Positions 29,437-38,718 of a stretch of 64,000 nucleotides of DNA are shown piece by piece. This DNA comes from Massilia sp. PAMC28688 (GTDB lineage Bacteria > Pseudomonadota > Gammaproteobacteria > Burkholderiales > Burkholderiaceae_D). The notes beneath the pieces are model-generated. The model saw only the letters and a list, made by a program, of their open reading frames with translations, was not told where the DNA came from and did not search any database. The stretch covers positions 62,001-126,000 of the forward strand of contig NZ_CP080378.1 of NCBI RefSeq assembly GCF_019443445.1, read 5' to 3'. Each line of letters opens with the position of its first letter. The first letter of the stretch is position 1. A program made the position numbers and the translations under genes.

Positions 29437-32208
29437 ATGTCACACGCAATCGAGAATGCCGAGGAACTATTCCGTTTCGCCAGCGCGCGGGCAGCCGGCG
29501 CCGCCACCGTACCGGCCGGCGTGCTGGAACTTGAGGACGACCAGGCGGTTCCGCAATGGCTCGCCAGCGCGCCTGAACAGGATTTCGGAACGCGCCTGCA
29601 GGAACTCGAAAACAAATGGCAGGCGCTCAGCGGTCGCCCGGGACTGGAACTGCAGGTCGATGCCCAGCTGGCGCCGGGCGAGCGGGCGCCCTTCCCCGCT
29701 GTCACTATTTTTCCCGGCGCCACGGCAGGCGACGCTGGCGGCCGGGCCGGCGATCTGCTCACTTCGCTCTGGCAGTTGTACCTGCAAGGCATCAGCACCG
29801 GGAATGCCGACACTGCGCAACTACGCCGTACCCAGCAGTTGATGGGCCAGGCCGGCCTGCTGAAATCGGCCGCACTTGCCGGCAGCGGCCTGATCGCCCC
29901 CGAGCAGCTGGCCGCCGCACGACATCCAGTGGTGCGCCTGCCCGCATCGTTCGAGCAGTTCATGCGCTCGCGCCGCGACGAGCACCGCAGCGCCACAGCG
30001 CTGGCCAGCGCGCGCCAGGCGCAAGACAGCGCTGCCACCCGCGCGCGCCTGACCGAGCGCCTGGCGCAGCTGGGCAAGCTGGAGCAGGACCTGGCCGCCG
30101 CCATCGATCAGGGCGGTCCGGTAGAGATTCCGGCGCCTGTCACCCTGCCCCAGTTTGCGGCGGAACCGGGTGCCGAGCGCGCCTTTCATTTCCGGCCCGC
30201 CGCTGATTTGAGCCAGCGCTTTCGCGAGCAGAATGCAGCGCTGATCGAGGCCCTCAACCAGGCGCAGATTCCCAGCGCCGGCGTGAGCCCCTACACGCTG
30301 CTTGACGAAGTGCGGCGCCAGATGGCAGACCTGGTCCTGGCCGAAGCGCGCCTCCCGGCCGCCCCGCCAGCGGCGCAGCAGGCAGGCAGCATTGGCGCCT
30401 TTGGCGTGCGGCCCGTGGGCGTGACCGATCTACGCGTGGTCAGGCAGGTACTGGTCAAGTATGAAAAAGGCGAACTGGCACACATCGACAACGTCATCGA
30501 CGGCGAAAAACGCGAGCGCCACCACTCGCGCCTGCAGCGCGCCGAACAGGGGGTAACGGACTACAGCGACCGCTCCACCGAGCAGTGGCGCGAAAGCCAG
30601 AGCGCCGACCGCTTTGAAGTGAGCCAGTGGACCTACATCTCGGCGCGCGAAAACCAGGACAGCAACAGCAGCATCAACCTGTCCGGCACCTACGGCCAGG
30701 TGACGGTCAATGGTTCGACCTTCGCCAACAGCGGCCGGGGCCGCGACAGTGCGCGCGGCGAAGACCTGCGCCGCTCGCGCGAAATCATCAACCGCGCGCT
30801 GGCTCTGACACGCCAGAGCGTGGGCCAGTACCGCTGGCGCAACGTGCTGTCGGAGGTGCAGGAAACCATCATCCACAAGCAGCATGCCAAGGGCAACGCC
30901 CACATCAAGGCGCAGTACCGCTGGGTCGACAAGGTGTACCAGGCGCAGGTCTACAACCATGGTGCGCGCGCCATGTACGAGATCATGGTGCCGGCACCAG
31001 CGGCCCTGTTCAAATACCTGCTGGCGCAGCAGCCTGGCATCGCCCCGTTTGCCGCGCCCGTGCCGGTGCGGCCTACCGTGACGCCGGCACAAATCAACGA
31101 CACCAACTGGGCGGCACTGGCCGCGCAATATGGCGTGGTGCTGCCGCCTCCGCCGCTGGCAGCCATCACCGAGTTCGCGCAGGTCACCTCGTCGGGCTTT
31201 AGCCTGCCTGACGACGTGCCCCTCAACCTGCTGCGCACTTCGCAAGGGGGCACCTTTGAGCGCACCCAGGCGCTGGAACGCGGCTACCAGGCCGGCAGCG
31301 CGGGCGTATCCATCTCGTGGTACGGCGCCAGTGGTGAAGGCGGGGTCACGGCCAGCATCGGCACGCTGCTCTTTACCAGCACGGTGGAAGGCGACACTGC
31401 CATCCCGCCGCAGCAGCTCAATGCCGATACCGACGCGGTGCCGTACAGCGCCACTGCCTGGGGCGCGGTGGAGCAGTTCACGGTGAACTTCTACATTGTG
31501 TGGACGCGTACCCAGCGCGCCGTGGAACAATGGCAGCTGGCCAGCTACCAGATCATCCAGGAAGAGTACGAGCGCAAGCTGGCCGCTTACCGCGCCCAAG
31601 TGGCCGAGGCAGTGATCACGGAACCGCACATGCGCGCCATCGAACGGGCCGAACTCAAACGCGCCATCATCGAGATCGTGCGCGCCGGCGGCGCTCAGCC
31701 CACCCCGGCACCGGCAGTGGACCTCAGTGGCCGGCCCACCATACAGGTGGCCAACCTGGAGGCAGCGGCGCGCGAAGTACGTTTCGTCGAGGTCGCCTTC
31801 GAGTGGGAGCAGATGACGTACAGCTTCCAACCCTATTTCTTCGGCCAGGAGAGCGGTTGGGGCGCACACAACTTCGTGCAGCAGGGTGACAGCGTGTTCA
31901 CGGCCTTCCTCAACGCGGGCTTTGCCTCGGTGATCCTGCCGGTGCGTAAAAACTTCGAGCACGCGGCGGCGGTCTACCTGCAGACCGGCGTGGTGCTCGA
32001 CATCGCGGTGGTGCCGGCCGATGATGAGCTGGTGCGCATGAACTGCGAAGTCATCGAGATCAACGCCCAGGGCGAAGCAGGGGTGCCCGAAGGTGAAGCC
32101 TGGACCTACCGCGTGCCCACCAGTCTCATCGTGCTCGACGACGGGACCAACGGACCACTGCCGGTGATGGTGGAGAAAGCGGCTGAGGCGCCCACTCCCG
32201 CCCCCTAG
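29437..32208 (+). CDS. Large protein of unknown function (923 residues)
   Basis: I do not assign this to a named family. It has no signal peptide and no membrane helix. An Ala/Gln-rich helical N-terminal third includes a likely coiled coil at about 190-230. A charged stretch follows at about 330-420 (VKYEKGELAHIDNVIDGEKR, then HHSRLQRAEQGVTDYSDR). An aromatic core stands out at about 490-530 (KAQYRWVDKVYQAQVYNHGA, then RAMYEIMVPAPAALFKYL). A mixed C-terminal half has a second helical segment at about 700-760 and ends in an Ala/Pro tail. The start is preceded by GGGAGCT. It overlaps the convergent LysR gene at the shared CTAG. It sits alone, so a multi-protein partner is not visible. GC and codon use resemble the core genome. 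Confidence 0.85.
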   Translation: MSHAIENAEELFRFASARAAGAATVPAGVLELEDDQAVPQWLASAPEQDFGTRLQELENKWQALSGRPGLELQVDAQLAPGERAPFPAVTIFPGATAGDAGGRAGDLLTSLWQLYLQGISTGNADTAQLRRTQQLMGQAGLLKSAALAGSGLIAPEQLAAARHPVVRLPASFEQFMRSRRDEHRSATALASARQAQDSAATRARLTERLAQLGKLEQDLAAAIDQGGPVEIPAPVTLPQFAAEPGAERAFHFRPAADLSQRFREQNAALIEALNQAQIPSAGVSPYTLLDEVRRQMADLVLAEARLPAAPPAAQQAGSIGAFGVRPVGVTDLRVVRQVLVKYEKGELAHIDNVIDGEKRERHHSRLQRAEQGVTDYSDRSTEQWRESQSADRFEVSQWTYISARENQDSNSSINLSGTYGQVTVNGSTFANSGRGRDSARGEDLRRSREIINRALALTRQSVGQYRWRNVLSEVQETIIHKQHAKGNAHIKAQYRWVDKVYQAQVYNHGARAMYEIMVPAPAALFKYLLAQQPGIAPFAAPVPVRPTVTPAQINDTNWAALAAQYGVVLPPPPLAAITEFAQVTSSGFSLPDDVPLNLLRTSQGGTFERTQALERGYQAGSAGVSISWYGASGEGGVTASIGTLLFTSTVEGDTAIPPQQLNADTDAVPYSATAWGAVEQFTVNFYIVWTRTQRAVEQWQLASYQIIQEEYERKLAAYRAQVAEAVITEPHMRAIERAELKRAIIEIVRAGGAQPTPAPAVDLSGRPTIQVANLEAAAREVRFVEVAFEWEQMTYSFQPYFFGQESGWGAHNFVQQGDSVFTAFLNAGFASVILPVRKNFEHAAAVYLQTGVVLDIAVVPADDELVRMNCEVIEINAQGEAGVPEGEAWTYRVPTSLIVLDDGTNGPLPVMVEKAAEAPTPAP

Positions 32209-33140
32209 CCACGCCTGGCCCGCGGGCGCGCGGGCTCGCCGTCGCCATGCACGAACAGCGCGGGTTTGCTGTCCGCATACTCGCGCAGCATGTTCCACAC
32301 GGCGCGCACCCGCTGCAGGCGGTACAGGTCGGTAGGGGCCGCCAGCCAAAACGATCGCTCGGCAAAAAACTGGTCCAGCACCGGGACCAGCCGGCCATCG
32401 TCAGGCACGGCATAGGGCGGCGCCATGATCAGTCCCATGCCCAGGGCCGCCGCCTCGATCTGCGCCGGCATGCCGGTGCAGCACAGGCGCCGGCGCGGGG
32501 TGAATCCCAGTTCGTCCAGGTAGGTCAGCTCGCGGCTGGCCAGGCGGTCCTGCACGTAATCGACAAAATCATGCTGGGCCAGGTCGGCGTGCTGGCGTAT
32601 GGGCGGATGGCGCGCCAGGTATGACGGCGCCGCGTACACGTACAGGCGAAACGTGGCCAGGCGCGTGATCATGTAGCGACCGGTGGTGGGCGGATCGAGC
32701 ATCACGCCCAGGTCGGCCTCGCGGTTGGCCAGGTTGGCAAAGCGCGGCAGCACCAGCAAGTCCACCGACAGCTCGGGATTGGCCTGCAACAGGTTGACCA
32801 GCAACGGCGCCACCACGCGCACGGCGAACAATTCGGGCACCCCCAGCCGCACCACGCCATGCACGGCCACCGCTTCGCCGTTCAACTGTTCGGTGGCGGC
32901 CAGGGCGGCGCTTTCCATCGCTTCGGCATGCGGCAGCAGCGCCAGGCCCATCTCGGTCAATTCGTAGCCTTCGCGGCTGCGGTCGAACAGGGTCGTGCCA
33001 AGCTGCGCCTCAAGGCGGTCGATGCGGCGCGCCACCGTGGTGTGTTCCACCTCTAGCCGGCGCGAGGCACCAGAGAGGGTGCCGGCGCGCGCCAGCTCCA
33101 GGAAGAACCGCAGGTCGGTCCACTCGGGCAAGGTATTCAT
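32205..33140 (-). CDS. LysR-family transcriptional regulator
   Basis: The 311-residue protein has an N-terminal winged helix (WTDLRFFLELARAGTLSGAS, then RRLEVEHTTVARRIDRLEAQ). The substrate-binding domain begins around 90 (VHGVVRLGVPELFAVRVVAP). ATG 33140 fits the family; a longer frame upstream has no support. It diverges from the TonB-dependent receptor, and one of three TTGTGC-N6-GCACAA sites lies 34 bp before its start, suggesting autoregulation and control of the receptor and transport genes. Its inducer is unknown. Confidence 0.92.
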   Translation of the reverse strand: MNTLPEWTDLRFFLELARAGTLSGASRRLEVEHTTVARRIDRLEAQLGTTLFDRSREGYELTEMGLALLPHAEAMESAALAATEQLNGEAVAVHGVVRLGVPELFAVRVVAPLLVNLLQANPELSVDLLVLPRFANLANREADLGVMLDPPTTGRYMITRLATFRLYVYAAPSYLARHPPIRQHADLAQHDFVDYVQDRLASRELTYLDELGFTPRRRLCCTGMPAQIEAAALGMGLIMAPPYAVPDDGRLVPVLDQFFAERSFWLAAPTDLYRLQRVRAVWNMLREYADSKPALFVHGDGEPARPRARRG

Positions 33141-33173
33141 GGATGTCTCGTCATTTCTTATCTGCGCAGCATA

Positions 33174-33191
33174 TTGTGCGCTTGCGCACAA
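33174..33191. promoter_or_regulatory. Candidate operator 1 (TTGTGC-N6-GCACAA)
   Basis: TTGTGCGC-TT-GCGCACAA: perfect 8-bp arms, 34 bp upstream of the LysR start codon. Same half-sites as the two elements at 33287 and 33317. Confidence 0.6.
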
Positions 33192-33284
33192 CTTACACCC
33201 AAACCCGATGAAACGCACCTTGCGATGCATCAAACGGACTGAGGTTTTTGTACGTACGCCCTGTAGTAGCATGAGACCGCCTGG

Positions 33285-33306
33285 GGTTGTGCATTAATGC
33301 ACAACC
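33285..33306. promoter_or_regulatory. Candidate operator 2 (22-bp perfect palindrome)
   Basis: The core is TTGTGCATTAATGCACAA (33287-33304), extended one GG/CC pair outward into a 22-bp palindrome. It lies about 115 bp upstream of the TonB-dependent receptor start. Confidence 0.65.
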
Positions 33307-33316
33307 ATTGGGCGGC

Positions 33317-33334
33317 TTGTTATCTTTCGCACAA
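33317..33334. promoter_or_regulatory. Candidate operator 3 (imperfect)
   Basis: TTGTTATCTTTCGCACAA keeps TTGT and GCACAA at the same 18-bp spacing, 30 bp (about three helical turns) after operator 2. Confidence 0.45.
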
Positions 33335-33419
33335 AATGGTTTAAGCGCACACTGCCTGCCATGCGATTCATGCCAGCTGGGCAGGCGCATACCACATAAA
33401 AATCTAGGAGACATTCGTC

Positions 33420-35753
33420 ATGCGTCTTACCAATAAAAATGCACCTGCGCGCCGCCTGCTTCTGAATCGCACCGCCGCGGCTGTCCTGGCCCTGACCGGT
33501 GGCTCCACGGGTTATGCCTACGCCCAAACCGAGTCTGGAGCACCGGCCGTATCGGCCGACAATCCCAACGTGGTCGTCGTGACCGCTCGCCGCCGCGAAG
33601 AAACGCTGCAGGACGTTCCCGTCTCCGTTACCGCGTTCAATGCCGAGCAGCTGTCCAAGCAGGGCATCCCGGACATCACCGGCCTGGCCCTGTCGCTGCC
33701 CAACACCACGCTCAAGGCCTCGCGCGCCACCAATTCCACGCTCACCGCGTTCATCCGCGGCGTGGGCCAGCAAGATCCACTGGCCGGCTTTGAGGCCGGT
33801 GTCGGCATCTACCTCGACGACATTTACCTGGCCCGTCCCCAGGGCGCCGTGGCCGAGATCTACGACGTCGAGCGCATCGAAGTGCTGCGCGGCCCGCAGG
33901 GCACGCTGTACGGCCGCAACACCATTGGCGGCGCCGTCAAGTACGTAACCCGCAAGCTCGGTCCACGTCCCGATGCGCGCGTGCGCGTCACCCTGGGCAG
34001 CTACGACCAGCGCGAAGGCGTGGTCACGGTCAGCACGCCGGTCTCGGAAACGGTGCGCATCGGGGGCTCGTTCGGCAAATTCGTGCGCGACGGTTTCGGC
34101 ACCAACCTGTTCAACGGCCAGCCCAACTACGACAAGGACCTGACGGCCGCGCGCCTGTCGGCCGAATTCACGCCCACGCCGGAGCTGTTCATTCGCCTCT
34201 CGGGCGATGCCACCCAGGACGATTCGCATCCGCGCAACGGCCACCGCCTGACGGTTGGCCGTACCAGCGGCGCGCCCGTGCTAGAGAACGAATACGATAC
34301 CCGCGCCAACCTGAACCTGGCACTGGGCAAGGAGCAGGAAGTCAAGGCCCATGGCGTGGCCGCCCTGGTCGAATACCGCATGAGCGACACGCTCACGCTC
34401 AAATCCGTGACCGCCTCGCGCAAGGACACCTCGTACGCGCCGATCGACTTCGACGCCCTGCCCGTGACCGACTTCCACGTGCCGGCCCTGTACCGCAACA
34501 AGCAGTTCAGCCAGGAACTCCAGGCCACCTACACCGGCGCCAGGCTGCAGGGTGTGGCCGGCGTGTACTACATCGATGCCAACGCCTTTAACATCTTTGA
34601 TACCATCCTCGTCACGCCCCTGTCGCCAACGGTGAGCTTCCCATCCTCCACCTACACCAAGGGCGATATCGACACCAAGGCATGGGCCGTGTTTGCCGAC
34701 GCCAGCTTTGACATCAGCGACACCCTGAGCTTCTCGCTGGGCGGACGCTACACGGTGGACGAGCGCAAGGCAACCATCCTGCGCCAGGCCTACGCGGGCG
34801 CCAACGGCACACCGGAACTGGGCAACCCGGGCGCGGTATTTATCCGCACCGATACCGACTTCACCAACGGAGAACTCGAGCGCAAGGACAAGAAGTTCAC
34901 GCCCAAAGTGGGTTTGGCCTACCAGATGTCGGACGCCCACAATCTGTACGCATCGTACGCACGCGGCTTCAAGGGCGGCGGCTTCGACCCGCGCATGAAC
35001 GTGGTCGGCGGCCGCGTGACGCAAGCCATCGCCCGCGCAGGCTACCTGCCCGAGACCATCGACTCCATCGAACTTGGCCTCAAGTCGCAGTACGCCGGTG
35101 GCCGCGTGCTGACCAACATCGCCCTGTTTGACAGCGATTACAAGGACGTGCAAATCCCCGGCTCCATCGCCATCGATACCAATGGCGACGGCGTGGACGA
35201 CAGCTTCGCAGGCGTGACCACCAACGCCGGCAAGGCCAAGATCCGCGGTATCGAAATCGAGGCCAGTGCACGCCTGACCGAGAGCTTCTCGATGTCCGGC
35301 ATGTACAGCCACATCAATGCCGAGTACACGCGCTTCATGACCAACCAGCTCGTCAACGGCACCGTCACCCCGGTCAATATCGCCGACCAGCGCTTCTTCC
35401 AGAATACGCCCAAGAACGCGGCCAATCTGCGCGCCACCTGGGAAACGCCCATGGCGGCCATGGGCAATGCGGGCCGCATCAGCCTGTCGGCCTCCGGTTC
35501 GTACCGCGACGACATGACGCAGTTCGAGTTCAAGTCGCCACTGGACCAGGAAGGCTACACCCTGTGGGACGCCAGCATCCTGTGGACCAGCGCCAACAAC
35601 AAGGTGCGCCTTGGCCTGCACGGCAAGAACCTGACCGACGAGCGCTACAAGACCGGCGGCTACTTCTTCCCGACCCTCGGCATGGAAGGCACGCTCACCG
35701 CATTCTATGGCAACCCGCGCACAGTCTCGGCGACGCTCGAATACCGCTTCTGA
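33420..35753 (+). CDS. TonB-dependent receptor
   Basis: This 777-residue outer-membrane transporter has a signal peptide ending near YAYAQ, a TonB-box-like NVVVVTARRREE and a plug domain (about 55-165: RGVGQQDPLAGFEAGVGIYL, VERIEVLRGPQGTLYGRNTIGGAV). A beta-barrel follows and ends in the aromatic VSATLEYRF. AGGAGA lies 9 nt before the ATG. Its position with a LysR regulator, hydrolase and ABC importer suggests uptake of an organic substrate rather than a siderophore; the ligand is not identifiable. Confidence 0.95.
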   Translation: MRLTNKNAPARRLLLNRTAAAVLALTGGSTGYAYAQTESGAPAVSADNPNVVVVTARRREETLQDVPVSVTAFNAEQLSKQGIPDITGLALSLPNTTLKASRATNSTLTAFIRGVGQQDPLAGFEAGVGIYLDDIYLARPQGAVAEIYDVERIEVLRGPQGTLYGRNTIGGAVKYVTRKLGPRPDARVRVTLGSYDQREGVVTVSTPVSETVRIGGSFGKFVRDGFGTNLFNGQPNYDKDLTAARLSAEFTPTPELFIRLSGDATQDDSHPRNGHRLTVGRTSGAPVLENEYDTRANLNLALGKEQEVKAHGVAALVEYRMSDTLTLKSVTASRKDTSYAPIDFDALPVTDFHVPALYRNKQFSQELQATYTGARLQGVAGVYYIDANAFNIFDTILVTPLSPTVSFPSSTYTKGDIDTKAWAVFADASFDISDTLSFSLGGRYTVDERKATILRQAYAGANGTPELGNPGAVFIRTDTDFTNGELERKDKKFTPKVGLAYQMSDAHNLYASYARGFKGGGFDPRMNVVGGRVTQAIARAGYLPETIDSIELGLKSQYAGGRVLTNIALFDSDYKDVQIPGSIAIDTNGDGVDDSFAGVTTNAGKAKIRGIEIEASARLTESFSMSGMYSHINAEYTRFMTNQLVNGTVTPVNIADQRFFQNTPKNAANLRATWETPMAAMGNAGRISLSASGSYRDDMTQFEFKSPLDQEGYTLWDASILWTSANNKVRLGLHGKNLTDERYKTGGYFFPTLGMEGTLTAFYGNPRTVSATLEYRF

Positions 35754-35835
35754 GGCGCGCCCGAGCCGTTTGCCTGCGGCTGCCGGCGGCCGGTTTCCGA
35801 ACCGGCCGTGGACAGCCGCGCCCTTCCACCATTCG

Positions 35836-36720
35836 ATGAAGCCTGCCGTGTCCAACTTTACCGACATCAGCTACAGCAGTAACGACGGCCTGTCGCTGTA
35901 TGCCCGCGACTACGCTTCGCACAGCGGGCCGGCCCGGCTGCCGGTGATCTGCATCCATGGCCTGACGCGCAACTCGGCCGACTTCGACGAGCTGGCCCCG
36001 TGGATGGCCGCCATGGGCCGGCGCGTGCTGGCAGTCGATGTGCGCGGCCGCGGCCTGTCGGCACGCGACCCCGATCCCCGCCATTACAACCCCATGACCT
36101 ACGCCGGCGACGTCATGAAACTGGCACACGAGCTTGGCATCGGGCGGGCGGTATTCGTGGGCACCTCCATGGGTGGCCTTATCACCATGACGCTGGCACT
36201 GCGGCGCCTCAGGCTGATCGCCGCCGCCGTGCTCAATGACGTGGGACCTGTCATCTCGCAAAAAGGTCTGGCGCGCATTGCAGGCTATGCGGGCAAGGGC
36301 TGCACGCCCGCCAGCTGGGAAGAGGCTGCATGCTACATGCGTGACATTAACCAGCCTGCCTTTCCCGACAACGACATGGGTGAGTGGAACAAGTGGGCCC
36401 ACCGCGCCTTTGCCGAGAACGACCAGGGACAGCTGGTACTGAGGTACGATCCCAATATCGCCATGCCATTCAAGACCGGCAAGCTGCGTTCGAGTTCGTG
36501 GATCGGCCGCATGGCCTTCCGCCGGCTGGCGCGCAACCGCCCCACGCTGCTCGTGCGCGGTGCGCTGTCGGACCTGGTGGAAGACGAACAGGCCATTTAC
36601 ATGCGGCGCGCGGCACCGGCCATGCAATATGCGGTCATTCCGGGCGTGGGCCATGCGCCCATGCTGACAGAACCGCCGGCGCGCGAGGCCATCGCCCGCT
36701 TCCTGTCGCAGGTTGACTAA
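35836..36720 (+). CDS. Alpha/beta hydrolase
   Basis: The 294-residue alpha/beta-hydrolase has the HGLTRNSADFDELA oxyanion-side loop, nucleophile elbow GTSMGGL (Ser about 114), a VRGALSDLVEDEQ acid strand and catalytic His in GVGHAPML near the C-terminus. No signal peptide, so cytoplasmic. ATG 35836 is picked as the start closest to the conserved core. It lies between the receptor and the ABC transporter genes and probably opens an imported ester or lactone; that substrate class is a guess. Confidence 0.88.
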   Translation: MKPAVSNFTDISYSSNDGLSLYARDYASHSGPARLPVICIHGLTRNSADFDELAPWMAAMGRRVLAVDVRGRGLSARDPDPRHYNPMTYAGDVMKLAHELGIGRAVFVGTSMGGLITMTLALRRLRLIAAAVLNDVGPVISQKGLARIAGYAGKGCTPASWEEAACYMRDINQPAFPDNDMGEWNKWAHRAFAENDQGQLVLRYDPNIAMPFKTGKLRSSSWIGRMAFRRLARNRPTLLVRGALSDLVEDEQAIYMRRAAPAMQYAVIPGVGHAPMLTEPPAREAIARFLSQVD

Positions 36721-36754
36721 AGCGGCAGTACACCATCAACAAGGAGGAGACAGC

Positions 36755-37948
36755 ATGAAAAGAAGAACCACCATCGTAGCAGCCATCCTGGCGGCATTTG
36801 CGGGTACGCTGGCAGCAGGATCCGTGGCAGCGCAAGACCTGAAAGTGGCGCTCATCGCCGGCAAGACCGGCGTGCTGGAAGCCTACGCCAAGGAGACCGA
36901 GACCGGCTTCATGATGGGCCTTGAATACCTCACCGGCGGCAAGATGGAGATCAACGGGCGCAAGCTCAAGGTGATCGTCAAGGACGACCAGAGCAAGCCG
37001 GACCTCTCGCGCGCCATGCTGGCCGAAGCCTATGGCGACGACAAGGCCGACATCGCCGTTGGCACCACCTATTCCGGTTCTGCGATCGCCATGCTGCCGG
37101 TGGCAAAGGAGTACAAGAAGATCCTCATCATCGAACCGGCCGTGGCCGACGCCATCACCGGCGACAAGTGGAACCGCTACATCTTCCGCACCGCGCGCAA
37201 TTCCATGCAGGACGCCATGGCCGCCGCCAGCACGCTCAAGGGCGGCAGCGTCGCCTTCCTGGCCCAGGACTATGCCTTCGGCAAGGATGCGGTCAAGGCC
37301 GGCCGCGAAGCGCTGGCCGCTACCGGCAGCAAGGCCGTGGTGGTGCACGAAGAATATGCGCCCCAGACCACTACCGACTTCACCGCCCAGGCCCAGCGCA
37401 TCTTCAATGTCCTCAAAGACAAGCCGCAGCCACGCCTGCTGCAGATCGTGTGGGCCGGTCCCAATCCCATGAACAAGCTGGCCGACATGAAGCCGGAACG
37501 CTACGGCATCATCCTGTCACCGGGCGGGAACATCCTGCCCGTCATGAAAACCTGGAAGAACTTTGCCGGCACCCAGGGCACCATCTATTACTACTACGAC
37601 TTCCCCAAGAATAAGATGAACGACTGGCTGGTGGCCGAGCACATCAAGCGCTACAAGGTACCGCCAGACATGTTCACCGCCGGCGGCTTTGCCGCGGCCA
37701 GCGCGGTCCATACCGCGCTCACCAAGGCCAAGTCCACCGATACTGAAAAGCTGATCGCCACCATGGAAGGCATGTCCTTTGATACGCCAAAAGGCACGAT
37801 GACCTTCCGCAAGGAAGACCACCAGGCCTTGCAGTCGATGTACCACTTCCGCATCAAGAAAGACCAGAAGAACGAATGGGACCTGCTGGAACTGGTGCGC
37901 GAAATCCCGGCCAGGGAACTGCCGGTGCCGCTGCGGAACAAGCGCTGA
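36755..37948 (+). CDS. ABC transporter substrate-binding protein (branched-chain amino acid type)
   Basis: The 397-residue periplasmic protein has a signal peptide (MKRRTTIVAAILAAFAGTLA, cleavage near VAAQ) and a type I periplasmic-binding fold (LKVALIAGKTG, FMMGLEYLTGG, GTTYSGSAIAMLPVAKEY, FLAQDYAFGKD). A very good ribosome binding site (AAGGAGGAGA) fixes the start. It is first in the order K-G-F-H-M. Family members take up amino acids, urea, amides or aromatic acids; the ligand here is open. Confidence 0.92.
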   Translation: MKRRTTIVAAILAAFAGTLAAGSVAAQDLKVALIAGKTGVLEAYAKETETGFMMGLEYLTGGKMEINGRKLKVIVKDDQSKPDLSRAMLAEAYGDDKADIAVGTTYSGSAIAMLPVAKEYKKILIIEPAVADAITGDKWNRYIFRTARNSMQDAMAAASTLKGGSVAFLAQDYAFGKDAVKAGREALAATGSKAVVVHEEYAPQTTTDFTAQAQRIFNVLKDKPQPRLLQIVWAGPNPMNKLADMKPERYGIILSPGGNILPVMKTWKNFAGTQGTIYYYYDFPKNKMNDWLVAEHIKRYKVPPDMFTAGGFAAASAVHTALTKAKSTDTEKLIATMEGMSFDTPKGTMTFRKEDHQALQSMYHFRIKKDQKNEWDLLELVREIPARELPVPLRNKR

Positions 37949-37950
37949 CC

Positions 37951-38718
37951 ATGGGCCAGCCATCGCCATCGCTGTCCACCCGCGACCTGACGATTCGCTT
38001 CGGCGGCCACGTCGCGGTCAACCAGGTCACGGCTGAATTCTTCCCGGGCACGCTGACGGTGATCGTTGGCCCCAATGGCGCCGGCAAGACCACCTACTTC
38101 AATCTCATGTCCGGCCAGCTGGCCGCCACCAGCGGGCGGGTATTCCTGGCGGGCCAGGACATCACCGCCCATGGCGCAGCGAAGCGCACGCGCCTGGGGA
38201 TTGGCCGCGCCTTCCAGCTTACCAATTTGTTCCCCCACCTGACAGTGATTGAAAACGTGCGCCTTGCAGTGCAGAGCCGGGCGGGCCTGGGCATGAACAT
38301 GTTTTCCATCTGGTTCAGCCACAAGGAGCTGATCGAGCGCGCGCAGCACTACCTTGAGCGCGTGGCCCTGGCCGACAGGCGCGATGCGCCGGTGATCTTC
38401 CTGTCGCATGGCGACAAGCGCAAGCTGGAAGTGGCCATCCTGCTGGCACTGGAGCCGGACGTGATGATGTTTGACGAACCCACCGCCGGCATGAGCGTGG
38501 ATGAAGTGCCGGTGGTGCTGGACCTGATCCACCAGGTCAAGGCCGAGCGCAACAAGACCGTGCTGCTGGTCGAGCACAAGATGGACGTGGTGCGCTCGCT
38601 CGCCGACCGCATCATCGTCCTGCATAACGGCGCCCTGGTCGCCGATGGCAATCCGGCCGAAGTCATGGCGTCGCCGATCGTGCAGGAAGCTTACCTGGGA
38701 ACCCCGCAACATGCCTGA
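37951..38718 (+). CDS. ABC transporter ATP-binding protein (LivG type)
   Basis: The 255-residue nucleotide-binding subunit has Walker A GPNGAGKTT, the LivG-type GRAFQLTNLFPHLTVIENV, signature LSHGDKRKLEVA (a variant of LSGGQ) and Walker B VMMFDEPTAGMS. It begins 2 nt after the substrate-binding gene stop and overlaps the next ATPase gene by 8 nt. Confidence 0.93.
   Translation: MGQPSPSLSTRDLTIRFGGHVAVNQVTAEFFPGTLTVIVGPNGAGKTTYFNLMSGQLAATSGRVFLAGQDITAHGAAKRTRLGIGRAFQLTNLFPHLTVIENVRLAVQSRAGLGMNMFSIWFSHKELIERAQHYLERVALADRRDAPVIFLSHGDKRKLEVAILLALEPDVMMFDEPTAGMSVDEVPVVLDLIHQVKAERNKTVLLVEHKMDVVRSLADRIIVLHNGALVADGNPAEVMASPIVQEAYLGTPQHA

Noticed and set aside
34281..35867. Long open frame opposite the TonB-dependent receptor
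   Set aside because: Antisense shadow without recognisable domains or ribosome binding site.
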